This document shows positions 22,480 to 33,653 of a DNA stretch of 64,000 bases, piece by piece (positions within the stretch are counted from its first letter, which is position 1; every line of letters starts with the position of its first letter). The DNA comes from Hermetia illucens (taxonomy: Eukaryota; Arthropoda; Insecta; Diptera; Stratiomyidae), in the NCBI RefSeq assembly GCF_905115235.1, contig NC_051851.1, positions 112,414,868 to 112,478,867 on the forward strand. The letters run 5' to 3'. Under the pieces are notes generated by a model. That model searched no databases and was not told the DNA's origin. It worked only from the letters and a program-made list of their open reading frames with translations. The translations under genes and the position numbers were made by a program.

Positions 22480-23210
22480 GAGCAAATGGGAAATCTGTCG
22501 CAGAAAAACTAATTCGAGAGTTGTTAACATCAAACGAAAACTAGGCAGCTGCATGGAAGATATTAGAAGATAGATTCAATAATAAACGGTCGTTGGTATC
22601 AGCGCTCGCCAATAAGCTGCTATCACAACCCAATCAGGCAGCAGATAGTCCGCCGTATATCGCTATCAAAAGTTTGCATGATGCAAGAAAAGAATGCTTG
22701 ACTGGAATTATAAACATTGACATCTCGATAGCTAATTGGGATCCGATATTGATTCATTTACTAGTAAGAAAGCTAGATAAGGAGTCACACACGCTCTTCG
22801 AACAATCTTTGGGGTACCCAAGAGAACCACTAACAGTGCAGCTATTTTTTTTGGAAACAAGATTTTAAATTTGAACTCGACGGGGCGAACCGAAAGTCAA
22901 AACGAACATCGAGCATTAACATCAACGGTAGCGTCATGCATTCATTGCAAGCAAGAAGACTATTCACAGGAGATTCAAGTCCCAACATTCTTTGAAATTT
23001 TATGGAAACGGAAAAGTCTTGCACACGTTCGATCGCGATGGGAGTTGCGCGAACAAACTTCCGCACATAAAGGCTGGTGTTAGTATCATGTATGTGATGC
23101 AGTGCATTGGCGCGCACCCAAGTGTGGTTGCGAGCACGTGTCAGTATCTGTCCTAACAACACACATTGTACAGCGGTTTATGTCCTCCCACATCCCGGCG
23201 GGAACCAAAG
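22480..23210 (+). mobile_element. BEL/Pao gag fossil
   Basis: An LTR-retrotransposon relic abutting LINE copy B. It reads a BEL/Pao-type gag stretch (LHDARKECLTGI, LVRKLDKESHTLFEQSLG) followed by cysteine-bearing text with a zinc-knuckle look (CIHCKQEDYS). No pol, integrase or LTRs are attached, so only a gag piece remains. It is broken and appears old. Confidence 0.6.
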
Positions 23211-23479
23211 GTAAATCTTTATTTCGGATTAATGGTAATGGATCTTAATGGAATCAATGAGCCAATGATGCTTCGAAATTCCTCTGTAGAAAGCTTGGTG
23301 GAAGTAAACACGCAATAGATCAATGTTTGCTGTCCTAAGAAGTGAGGAGGAAATAAGAAGATGCATCCAAGATCAATCTTTCGGAAGTAGTTGTTTTCTG
23401 CTGGGATAAGATGAAGAAACACGCATAAGAAAACCATCTAGGTGACACACCAATATCACTTGCCTACTCGAAAAGTGCA

Positions 23480-24340
23480 CAATGAAATTTTGTGCCTTTT
23501 GCCACTGAAATTGCTTCCCGGTGTATAGTCTAACCCCAAAATATATTTACATATTAAATGCAGATATTGAAATCGTTCTAAACAAACATTGCCTGTACAC
23601 CATACGGACACATGCATATACATACATATATGTACGTAATTGATAAAAAGCGTCACGTATTTTAAATTTACTCCGTGTACAAAAGCATACGTGCATATGC
23701 TTATATGTATGTACGTGAATTGAATCCCATGGGTACTATCTGTCTTAATTGGATACTACCCGCAAACTTGATTGGCGTATACAAATATCTATGCCGGTCT
23801 CGGCTAATTGACACTGATATACAAATAACTATTACAGGCATAGGTACACTGTACATATACATACCCGCATATAAATATTTCCGATTTACTTCGTGCACAA
23901 AAGTATACCTGTGTACATATACAGTACGTATATTGAGATTTGGTAGATTGTGTGTGATTTTTTTCAGATTTTTTGGTTGAATAGGTTCTGAGAACGAGAT
24001 ATGCTTTTGAGTCTCCACTCTTCTATCTTTCACCCCACCCCGCCCCCCATTTTCGAAAAGTACTAATCGAGGCCTTTCCTTTAATACCCCACATAAACAT
24101 ATTTTGTGAAAAAAATTTACACCCCCTTTTCACATGTATGGGAAGCACCTCCTCAAACTCAACACAAAATGGCACCACTGGCTATATGTAAAGGGGCTTT
24201 TAAAGACCATATCTTCTTATAAAATTTCGTGACAAAAAGCCGTTTTTGAGTAAATTGAGTGTGACAGGCAATGAATCGATTTTATTAAGGTTTTGTGTTT
24301 ACACAAGATAACATTGATAACCTCAGCAACATGCTGAAGA
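23480..24340. repeat. Fold-back repeat family A, copy 3
   Basis: Head-side text near 23575-23900 (CCTAAGC-free but with GTACACCATACGGACAC, CCGATTTACTTCGTGCAC) parallels 31830-31930. Then TTTTTTCAGATTTTTTGGTTG at 23958, the 'cacatgtatgggaagcacct' block at 24132, and the terminal AAGGTTTTGTGTTTACACAA hairpin at 24288. Non-coding. Confidence 0.6.
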
Positions 24341-25101
24341 AGAGGACCTCAACCAGATAATGCACAAAAAAACAAAACACAAATGACAGTTGCTGAGCAG
24401 TGGTGTGACACTTGTTTCAAGGATTCCCAAAATACTTCAGATGAATCAGAAGATGTGGCAATGCGAACATTTCTAGCACTGGAACGACGACTGCAAAGGA
24501 ATCTCGAACTAGGGACACATCAGAAATCACACACATCAAATCAATGTATCCTCAAGAATCATTATTTTGTGCCGCACCCTTGTGTTATCAAAGTGGGGTT
24601 GACATCAACCAGATTGCGGTAGTTTTCGATTCATCAGCAAAAACAACAACACAGCTATCTCAATGGCATAGCCCACTGCAGACCAGCCATCCAAGATGAA
24701 ATGTGGATAACCTTAATATACTTAGATTTAGGTTGCCGAAGATCATGTTTTCCGTCCAAATTGAGAAAATGTATCGCAGATCTTCATTCACAAATCACAT
24801 CGACCATTTCATCTAATATTTTGACTTGATCCCAACAAAGCTACATAAATTTTCGAGCTATTAACTGTAGGGTATGGAAATAGGAGTGCAAACCACTCAA
24901 GCTTGCTATGTAGAAGGAATCCCAAACGAAGATAGAGAGAAGCTAGATCTCTGTAGTGCCAAAAACGAATCAATCAATACTTCGGGGTTTACATGACAAC
25001 CAAAAAACGGGGTTTTTGAGTAAAGGTTCAAGAACTTGTACATAACAACATAACGAGACGAAAAATTGTTTGTGTTTTAACTTGACTTTTCGACCCGCTA
25101 G
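24341..25101. other. Stretch without a supported gene
   Basis: A 79-codon ORF at 24383-24622 has no family features. The upstream exon(s) of the 25102 gene should lie here or further left, but no splice-compatible coding exon was found. The bases before 25102 (TTTTCGACCCGCTAG) form a reasonable acceptor. Confidence 0.35.
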
Positions 25102-26009
25102 GAATTTTAGGACCGATTGTTATAACGGCGATAATTATCGTCCAACAGAATGCGGGATGAAATACACCTGTTTGTTCAACTTTTCAAAGGAAATGGTTCG
25201 AATTTCGAAAGGACTTCGAGGCACTCAACGATATCCAAATCCCGAGGCATGTATTTGCCGGCAAGGTACTGATGAAGAAGCAAATCGACGTTTTTTCGGA
25301 TGCGTCCGAAAGTATACATGGAGCAGCGATATAAGTGAGTTCAAAAGACAAATCAAGGTATGTAATACGTAGTTTAACTTTTATGTGCTAAGTCACGTAT
25401 AGCACTTATTAAGGTACATACGCAGGATCGTTTGCCTCGAACTGTGTGCTGCAAAGTTAGCTGTGCATCTAAGTCATATAGTACGATCCGCTTCGTATGA
25501 GAACCTTTGGGTTTCGTAGCCAGGATTAGACTGGAGATCCTCCAAAGCGAGAACAAGCGGGATGAAAAGGAGAAATCCTGGTACTGGTGGCTTAGGGATG
25601 CAAACTAGCGGCAGCCGTGCTCAGTTCTGCCATTGGCCTCATGGTGGGGCTATGTAAATAGTTTAAATATTATACAGGTGTTTTTCACCTCCGGTCGTAA
25701 TCAATTAGATATTCTATTATATAGTTGTGTGTTCATTTCGCTCTTCATTCATCAAAATGAAGAAAAAAATTGTAAAATATAAAAATAATCATATCTTTAA
25801 TGCAGATATTATTCGGTTTCAGGCCTTGGAGAAACCGGATTATTGCCGTTCCCAAATTGAAATCGCCTCCGCCATTTCGTCACGTGGGACCACCGGTTCA
25901 CACCACTAGGGAGTCTGGAGGCTTCTTCCACATTCAGGTCATGACTGATGTCACTCAAACGCCACTGCAGCCGCCATACAAGGATGCCTATAAGGCCTTC
26001 CTAAGCTAA
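25102..26009 (+). CDS. Unrecognised Cys-containing protein, last two exons (5' part not found)
   Basis: Exon 25102-25357 ends at a strong donor (ATCAAG/GTATGT); exon 25806-26009 follows an acceptor TTTAATGCAG, and the join is phase 0 with an open frame to TAA at 26007. AATAAA lies 6 bases after the stop. The first exon has spaced cysteines in NFRTDCYNGDNYRPTECGMK, YTCLFNFSKE and NPEACICRQGTDEEANRRFF, then GC, suggesting disulfides and an extracellular or luminal product. The last exon is basic and proline-rich (PKLKSPPPFRHVGPPVHTTR). Frame-keeping splice sites and a positioned poly(A) signal argue for a real host gene. The upstream exon, with start and any signal peptide, is missing from view. 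No family identified. Confidence 0.6.
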
Positions 26010-26015
26010 TAGAAG

Positions 26016-26021
26016 AATAAA
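26016..26021 (+). terminator. Polyadenylation signal AATAAA of the 25102 gene
   Basis: AATAAA begins 6 bases past the stop codon of the preceding exon. Very close, but allowed for a compact 3' UTR. From 26022 to 26492 nothing further is recognisable. Confidence 0.5.
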
Positions 26022-26496
26022 CATATTCTAAAGTGGAGTGACAAAGTAAAAGTATTTCATTAAACTATCGTTACCAACTGCTTACAACCGAAAATTTCTG
26101 TTTGAGTGCGTTGCTGCCGCCGCTTTTGCCCCCATTGACTCTTGGTCTTCACGTTCCGAGATTGTAGCGCTACAAGCGATAAAGCAGTGCTGACCTAAAA
26201 CCTGCTACATAGCCACGCGTCTTGCGGGAATCCTATGTGAACCTATTGAACGTTGACCTTGCATTTAAATTTGCTCAGGTCACATATTGTTAAACGCAGG
26301 CCTAACGCTTTATTTCTGATTGAGGGTGACTAAAATGTATTTTTGCATTGAGAATTACCGGGACTGAGACCGACTGTTCGATAGAAATACGAGTATGTAT
26401 ATATTTAGTCTTGGAATTTTATTTATATTCTGATTATAATAATGGTAATTCTATTTGCAATCTTAGACTAAAGATTGCTGCTAAGATAAATCTTAA

Positions 26497-28126
26497 GGGG
26501 GTCATCCCGTGTGTCGGGTTGGAGAAATCGATTTTTTTTTTTTTTGCATGAATTGTATCTATATATAGTGGAGAATATGTGGGCAAAGGGATTTTCCGAT
26601 ATTCCGAGCCCTTCAGAAATTACAGGGTTAAACAGGTAAGGAGTTTGCAGCCGCGGCTAGAGTACGCGATGAGAAAGAGCATCGAATCTTTTTTTACCGG
26701 TTAGTTTTTTACCTGAGCCTTATAAATTCGAACACAGGTATGAATATGAAAAGATGGAAAACCAATCAATTGTCTAAACTTATTTGCTGTGTGGAATAAA
26801 AAGGATAATCCAGTCTAGAGTGAGCACTGAAAGGCGTTCAAGTTATACTCAGTTATATTTTGTTGTAAGTATTGTGCTGTTTGTGTGTTCAGTGATTTTT
26901 TTAAATGGATTGTACGAAGGGAGATTGCTTTACCATTCAACGTCATGCTCGCACTGAAAAACGAGTATTTCATGGGAATCGATACTTATCAGAGAAGAAA
27001 AAGGACTTCGCATCAACATTAGCAAAGTAACTTTTAGCAAGCATGAACATGGATGTTCGAATTGCGACAAGTTTTGTATATTGTATATTGGATTTTCCTG
27101 GAGTTTTCTCCGGTAATTCTGCAAATTTCTGCAAATAATAAAATATACATAGTAGTAAAAAAGGAATGGGTAGGACATGTCGAGAAAAGAATGGGAACAA
27201 TGAGTCGTTAAATGCATTGATCTGGACTTTCGCTCCTAAACACCCTCATTCTGGGGCCAAGGATGTAGAAATAGTCACTTTTCTGGCTGTAATTATTTTC
27301 AATGAAGGACTCAATGGCATTCTCAAAATCTTAGTGACAATGGGATGTCAAGTTGGTCACATATGTCAGGTTTATGGCGACCGCCGTAAAAAAGCGCGAA
27401 TTTAGCGGTGCGAACGGCGATCGACTGACCTCTCTAAAAGAGCCAGAATTGAAACCAGAGAGCAACAATCAGCCTTACACGACTTATTTGAAGAAACGGA
27501 GGGTACTCTCTGTGGACCAGGTATAGCAGATTAATGCTGAGTTAAAATTTTACTATTGATAATGACATTTAAATTTTCAAATGCGTTTTTCTCGAAACTG
27601 CATCTTGAAAATCGGCTGCCACCATAGCTCAAAATTTATCCAACCAAATTCTTTGAAATTTTCACGACTTCTTTAATACATATTTCTACGGTCCGCAAAC
27701 TAGGATAATTGCAATCGGACGGGTCGTTTTTTTTTTATTCATAAAAAAAGCCGTAAAAAAACACTAAAATCCAAAAAATTAAGTTTAAAAGCCCACCAAA
27801 AATTTACCTTTTAATATTTTCTAATTATCCTAGTTTGCGGACCGTAGAATATTGTCCACATTAAAACGCCGTTTAGTTTTTTTTCTTCAGATGAACACAG
27901 CGCCCTTCAGCGTGGCAGCAGAAAAACACCTTTTTTTGGAGATGGGTGCATAAATTGACACGTATTCCAAAACCTAGCTACGATATCAAGCAGAAAAATT
28001 TGTCACATATACTAGAGATATCAATAAACATATGGTGAAAAAATCACGTTTCTGCCTTTATCCAGTCCGCCAAAATAATTTTTCAAAAAAAGGCAAAAAA
28101 AACGGCCTTCACACGGGATGACCCCC
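26497..28126 (+). mobile_element. Kolobok-like DNA transposon with TTAA duplication, internally deleted
   Basis: Terminal inverted repeats GGGGGTCATCCCGTGTG (26497) and CACACGGGATGACCCCC (ending 28126) are flanked by TTAA at 26493-26496 and 28127-28130. Inside, from ATG at 26905, a short N-terminal piece reads RTEKRVFHGNRYLSEKKKDF. A C-terminal piece at about 27190-27405 reads NNESLNALIWTFAPKHPHSG and VEIVTFLAVIIFNEGLNGIL, resembling the 'NESLNSLIW..CPK' C-terminus of insect Mutator/Kolobok-like transposases. The catalytic middle is gone, so this 1,630-bp copy is non-autonomous. Superfamily is inferred from TTAA plus the C-terminal motif; piggyBac is the alternative from TTAA alone, but the protein does not fit. 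Confidence 0.7.
27684..27849. repeat. Perfect 27-bp inverted repeat inside the TTAA element
   Basis: Arms 27684-27710 (TTCTACGGTCCGCAAACTAG then GATAATT) and 27823-27849 are exact reverse complements around a 112-bp AT-rich spacer. This could be a transposase-binding or sub-terminal structure, or a small MITE inserted into the larger element. Confidence 0.7.
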
Positions 28127-28130
28127 TTAA

Positions 28131-28640
28131 CAAAGATCTTTCTACGTTGAGTTTAAGTGGGTCCTCATACATGCAAAAGGTATCAAATGAAAGGCCTCGA
28201 TTAGTACTTTTTGACGCCAGTCTTAGTTTTGAAATTTGCTGGAAAAGTGGGGAGTGCGGGCGATCGAAATTGATGATTTCTTCAATAGGTCTATTTTCCG
28301 AAACTACCCAACTGAAAAAAAAATCATCTATACGGTGTCCAGGCCTCAAAATACTCTCCATATTGATATCTACTCAAATTAAGTTAATAATAGTATAATA
28401 CTTTGTATTTGGGAAATTGATTAGAAACGTCTCTCAAGTTTATCCAGGAGTTATAAAAATTCGCAGTGATATAGATTATTGAATACTATCACTGACAAGG
28501 CTAGAGTAGCACAAAGTTGCCCTTTCCACATAAATTTACTGCAACCCATAGTACAAAATATTATAGCAATATCACACTGAAAGTCTGATATGCTAAATTT
28601 ATATTCATTACCGGCTATGTACAAATGGGATAGTTTTGCA
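28131..28640. repeat. Fold-back repeat family A, copy 4 fragment
   Basis: Right-flank host of the TTAA element. Landmarks: 'ttgagtttaagtgggtcctcatacatgc' at 28148, AAACTACCCAACTGAAAAAA near 28300, 'gtttatccaggagttat' near 28438. The TTAA element therefore jumped into or next to a family A copy. From 28641 to 29100 AT-rich unassigned sequence; a further family A scrap (GGGGCATCAAATGAAAGGTC) lies at 29158-29240. Confidence 0.5.
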
Positions 28641-29392
28641 CTCAAACTTACACAAGATACAAACAAAACCTTTCGTATCTGAAGCGCCGGACTTCCGGTT
28701 TTCCGACTTGTTCTCAATCCAAAAACACTCCATGCGGCTTGGCTCTATACTCCAGTTTAAATACTAAAAGGAATTTCACCGGATCTATCAAAGCGTTTCC
28801 GGAAGAAAATCTAAATTACTTCAGGTCTGGCGAGGTTGTGTTTTATATATGTTAGTATCTTTTTTGGTTTACCATGTTTTTTAAGCATTTCCTTTATTTT
28901 CTTTTGTTTTTTCTTATTATTATTATTTATGCTTTTTATTTCTTATCGTTTTAGATATTTTTACATACATACATAATAAGTGTATGTAATTTTATCTTTT
29001 GCTTATTCTTTTAAATTAATGAACTCATGAAATTATAGTATAATATTTTACCATGAATTTGAGTTGAATTTTCTTAATTTGAGGACTTCATTTCTACTTT
29101 TCCTTGGTAACCCCGCACCAAATACAGTCCAAATTTTTTTCACCAAATATAGTCATGCGGGGCATCAAATGAAAGGTCTCGGTTAGTACTTTCCGAAGAT
29201 GGTCCTAGTTTTTAGATTTTTTGGAAAGCTGGAGAGTGCGGGGGTTTAAATTGATGATGCTGGTGGCTTATCGTAATTAGAAAATCATAGCGTGTGATAT
29301 CAAATTAGCGTTGTGAACCGGTTTTCGCACTCTGGGCGAGAATCTGACTCTGAAAGCTTACAAACAATACTGGGCACCTCTTTATTCCACGG

Positions 29393-29960
29393 TTGAAGCA
29401 TCTCAGAGTCGAAAGATCGAAAAAGCTACTGCGCGCGTATGGCAAAAGTTTTTCTTGTTCACAAGACGAAAAAGTTTTAGGACTGAACAAAAATGCAACA
29501 AATAAAACGATCGGGTATATGCTCGGTCTTCACATGGCGCCAAAGACAAAGACCCATGTACGCGATAGTCTGGTAGGGAGTCTCCTGGAAAGGTCTTACT
29601 CCCATCCAATTCCGCACTACTGCAGTCAAAACCATCGTTAAAATTTACGAAGAAAGTGTTCTCGAACTAGTAGTCTAGCCACTCATTGATAATTTCGAAT
29701 ATTCTGCGCTGGTGCATAAGTCGTTGTCAACAATGGCTCACGGGCAATGTTTCAGCATTTATCCGTGCTGAAGAACGGACGTCGGGAAGCTCCGACCGAA
29801 ACCCGCTGGACTACGAATTATGGGACATTTTTGTGCGAAAGGCTTGCGAATACGCCATCCAAATCTAGAGTCGTTCATACGAAGTATCATCGCAGAAGTC
29901 GTTACCGTTAAAGACTGTGTGGACGTGTATCGCTAATTGACCCGCGTGTTTACGGCTCTG
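29393..29960 (+). mobile_element. Tc1/mariner-superfamily relic
   Basis: At about 29785-29880 one frame reads SDRNPLDYELWDIFVRKACE, like the 'SPDLNPLDYxLW' block holding the third catalytic Asp of mariner-group transposases. A shifted frame then gives NLESFIRSIIAEV, typical of the following helix. The part before (29393-29640) is only weakly assignable. Frames are broken and no terminal repeats are visible. Confidence 0.5.
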
Positions 29961-29984
29961 TATTAATATTGAAGGCGGTTATTT

Positions 29985-30800
29985 TCAATGAATAAACTTA
30001 AGGGGGGTTTTATTCAATTTTACCAAAAATATGGTAATATACTATTATTAAGTTAATTTGAACAGATATCGACATGGAGAGTATTTTGAGGCCTGGGCAC
30101 CATATAGAGGTAGCTTCATGAATTTTTCAGATTTTTCGGTTGGGTAGTTTCTGAGAATGGGTCCGTTAAAGAAATCATCACTTTCTACCCCTCCCACTCC
30201 CTGGCTTCCTAACAAATCTCAAAACTAAAACCGTCTTCGAAAAGAACTAATCGAGACCTTTCATTTGATACTGTCTGAAGAGGACCGTAGGACTAAGTCT
30301 CCACGACAGGTACCTACGTAAAACACTTATGGGCTTAATTGTCACAACCGATTTATTCGGAAACGGCTTACACTATTGTGGCGAAATTTGATGAGAACAT
30401 GTGGTCTGTGAATCCCTTTACATATAGCAAGTAGCGCTATTTTGCATTGAGTTTAAGGGGGGCTCCCCATACATGCGAAAGGGGGTGCAAAATTTTTCTC
30501 ACAGAATATAGTCATATGCAATATCAAAAGAAAAGGCTTGATTAGTATCTTTTGAAAATGATTTCATACTGGATGAAACATACGTGGGTTAGGGCTCAAA
30601 ATGTATGTATGTATGTATGTAAAGTGTATCAGGTCTCGTTCTCAGAACCTATCCAATAGAAAAATCTGAAAAGAATCACAATGGTGCAACTATACAAAAT
30701 CTAATAAGTACCTGCTCAAATAAAGTTAATAACAGTGTAATACCTTATTTTTGTAAATTTAACCAAAAACCCCCATTTTTAACGTGCATAATTACACAAA
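29985..30800. repeat. Fold-back repeat family A, copy 5, with (ATGT)n
   Basis: Left arm: AATAAACTTAAGGGGGGTTT (29991) and TTTTTCAGATTTTTCGGTTG (30122). Right arm: TCTCGTTCTCAGAACCTATC (30633), the reverse complement of the 'gaggttctgagaacgag' module. A short ATGT microsatellite at 30599-30622 sits close to the turn. 30801-31104 is unassigned. Confidence 0.6.
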
Positions 30801-31104
30801 ACCTTAAAAAATGGTCAGTGGAGAAGGTTACTTTAACTCGAACATGCAGGCCACTTATTTCACCGATTAGATGCAAAATTCTGCATAACAGCAACTACAT
30901 TTTCACATAAATGGACTGCTGTTCTCTCTTTTGAAATATTTTTGAAACCTATAAATGTTTTCTTGATCTCACCAGGGGAAGATATATCTTAAAGTAATTG
31001 ATAGCATAGATGGACATGAAATATCCATTGTTTCACCCCAAATAACTGCGACAAAATCAGCGGCTTGAATTTTAGAAATTATTTCGCTTTGAAGAGTAGC
31101 ATTT

Positions 31105-31560
31105 TGAATATAATCTTAGTGTAGCCTTATCAATTTCGTCGAGATACCGAATTTTCTCATGGCCATGTACAGTTTTACCCTGGCTATGCTATAATAGGCG
31201 GTTTTCAAGTCGATGAAAAGATGGTGCAACTGACGTCCATTTTCGAACAGTTTTTCCATCGTTTGCCTGGACCTAGCAAGATAGCGGAGTAAATCTTATA
31301 GATGGTACTCAGCAACGTGATACTTCTATAATTGCTGCCCTGCGTGATATCTCCCTTTCTATGTATGGGACAAATAATGCCTCGTTGGCAGTCATCAGGT
31401 ATTGATTCGCTGTTCCACACCGTGAGCATAAGTTGACGAACCATTTGGTGCAGTAGGTCGCCTCCATATTTAACCAATTCGGATGTAATTCTATCGGCTC
31501 CTGGCGACTTATGATTTTTAAGCCAATGAATTGTACGGAGTATTTCCTGCAAGCTTGGAT
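31105..31560 (-). mobile_element. RTE-like LINE, copy C (RT fragment)
   Basis: Minus-strand reading: EILRTIHWLKNHKSPGADRI, TSELVKYGGDLLHQMVRQLM, then KGDITQGSNYRSITLLSTIY, matching the RT N-terminal half of copy D. Towards 31200 the motif A piece is present, but text between is deleted relative to copy D (sequence jumps at 31266). Both ends truncated. Confidence 0.85.
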
Positions 31561-31663
31561 GGAAATCACAATGATGCACCTATAATGAAATTTACGCTTC
31601 AAAATTCATCCTATTCTTAATTTTTCTTTCCATAAGAATATTCTACAACGTATCAGGAAAATT

Positions 31664-32854
31664 AAAACAAGTCGGAATACTGGAAGCTCGGGCTTCCGGT
31701 ATAAAGGTTTTGTGTTCATCTTATGTAAGAAACTTCAACGCACATTTTTCTGTTCGTATATAGCTACAAATCCAACCTATTACTTCATATTTTTCCAAAC
31801 TACAAAACATACGTACATATTACAGCCATAGATATTATACTCACCCTAAACAAACAAACTGCCTATTATCGAATACTGTACATACACATGCACGTATATA
31901 AGTTGATCGTACCCACATTTCCAATTTACTTTGGGCACAAAAGCATTCATATGTACATATATAATACGTACATTAAATACGAGCGGTTTAATGTACAAAT
32001 ATACCTATTTGAATTAGACAGTACCCGCAAACTTCATTAGCACGCATATGCTATATACCTATATACACACATGTCTGGTTGGAGTAATTGATATTCATAT
32101 ACAAATGACTAAAAAACTAAATAATAAGTCTTTGCGACCTCATTCAAAGGAACTCGTTCCGTCGTGGTATTGATGAATTGATATGTGATGATGACGTCAT
32201 ACAGGTTGTTGAATGCACGAAATTCACAAAGATGGCAAAGTTTGACCCCCTATAACTTTGCTAATAATAGTTGGATTTTCTTCAAACTTGACCAAATTGT
32301 GCATTATGCTATACCATAGCAAATTTCGTACTTCTGGAATGAATGAATAAGGAGGGTTGCCGGGCAAATTTCTAAAATGTGGAAATATACTATTATCAAC
32401 TTTACTTGTGCAGATGTCGGAACCGGATGCATTTCGAGCCCTAGATTTCGTAGAAATGCACCATGTGATTTTTTCAGATTTTTTGGTTGGGTAGGTTCTG
32501 AGAACGAGATCTGTTACACTTTTTGATGGTCATATATTGAGCCCTCACTCCAATATGTTTCACCGAATATTAAATATGGAATCAGTTTTGAAAAGTAGAA
32601 AAAGTAGACCTTTCATCTGATACCCTACATGGCCACATTTTATGAAAAAAAATTTACACGCTCCATTCACATGTATGGGGAGCCCCCTTAAACTTAACGC
32701 AAAATGGCACATGTAAAGGAAACAACAGATTACATACTTTGGCCAATTTTCGTGACAATCGGTCAAGCCGTTTCCGAATAAATCGGGTGTGACAGACAGA
32801 CAAACAGACAGACACCGTCTCGATTCTAATAAGGTTTTGTTTCTTACAAAATCT
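31664..32854 (+). repeat. Repeat family A, long copy with both ends
   Basis: The best delimited copy: head AAAACAAGTCGGAATACTGG with small hairpin GGAAGCTCGGGCTTCC, body with no ORF, the 'gtgacagacagacaaacagacagacacc' tract near 32790, and a 3' hairpin AAGGTTTTGTTTCTTACAAA then ATCTT. The 1.19-kb unit lacks protein-coding sequence, so it is mobilised by something else if at all. The 3' hairpin near the end is reminiscent of Helitron-type ends, but no TC/CTRR termini were confirmed. Confidence 0.6.
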
Positions 32855-33217
32855 TAAACAAGTCGGAATACCGGAAGCTCGCGCTTCGGGTATAAAGGTT
32901 TTGTGTTCATCTTATGTAAGAAATTTCAAGGCATATTTTTCTATCCGTATATAGCTACAAATCCAACATAATCTTCCATATTTTTCCAAACAGCGAGACA
33001 TACGTACCCGCACCCTAAACAAACAAACTACCTATTTCCGAATACTGTAAACATATATGCACGTATATAAATTGATCGTACCCATATTTCCGATTTACTC
33101 CTTATATCTATTTGAACTAGGCACTACCTGCAAAGTTCATTAGCACGCATATATATACCTACACACACACACGGTCCAGCCGTTTCAGAATAAATTGGGT
33201 GTGACAGACAGACAGGC

Positions 33218-33249
<32 letters not shown>

Positions 33250-33357
33250 GGACAGACGGACAGACGGACAGACGGACAGACGGACAGACAGACAGACGGA
33301 CAGACAGACACCGTCTCGATTCTAATAAGGTTTTGTTTCACACAAAACCTTAAAAAA
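32855..33357 (+). repeat. Repeat family A, short copy joined head to tail
   Basis: Starts directly after the previous unit with AAACAAGTCGGAATACCGGA and ends in a cleaner 3' hairpin, AAGGTTTTGTTTCACACAAA then ACCTT. It lacks about 700 bp of the middle of the long copy. The two units share ends without spacer, as in tandem insertion or rolling-circle products. Confidence 0.6.
33202..33311 (+). repeat. (GACA/GACG)n microsatellite
   Basis: About 110 bases of tetranucleotide GACA with interspersed GACG, lying where other family A copies carry only a few GACA units. It is an expansion of an internal element tract, not a CRISPR (no spacers). Confidence 0.9.
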
Positions 33358-33653
33358 GGTGAATGAAATCGGTAAAGCTGCTCTGAAGTTATGGTGGGGC
33401 CAAGGGAAAGCATAGCAAAAATGAAATTCGGACACCTTTGTACGAAATACATACACTAGGCAGAAAAAGTGTGCGTACACTCAGTAGTATGATACTTTTC
33501 CTTAGTAAAACAAAAAAATTAAGCTAATTTTTGTGGCGAATTTATTATCCAAACGTTACAAATAGTTCCGTAGTTTTAGTGTATTTAATTCACTAAGTTA
33601 TAAGTCTTACAAAAACCAGGTTATAAAGTCAAAAATTAAAAGAATCGCAATAA

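Noticed and set aside
24383-24622. 79-codon plus-strand ORF as upstream exon of the 25102 gene
   Set aside because: No donor in a frame compatible with 25102 and no family features.
33159-33452. Minus-strand ORF with VCLSVCPSV repeats as a Cys-rich protein; also a CRISPR-like repeat
   Set aside because: It is only the translation of the (GACA/GACG)n microsatellite; no spacers are present.
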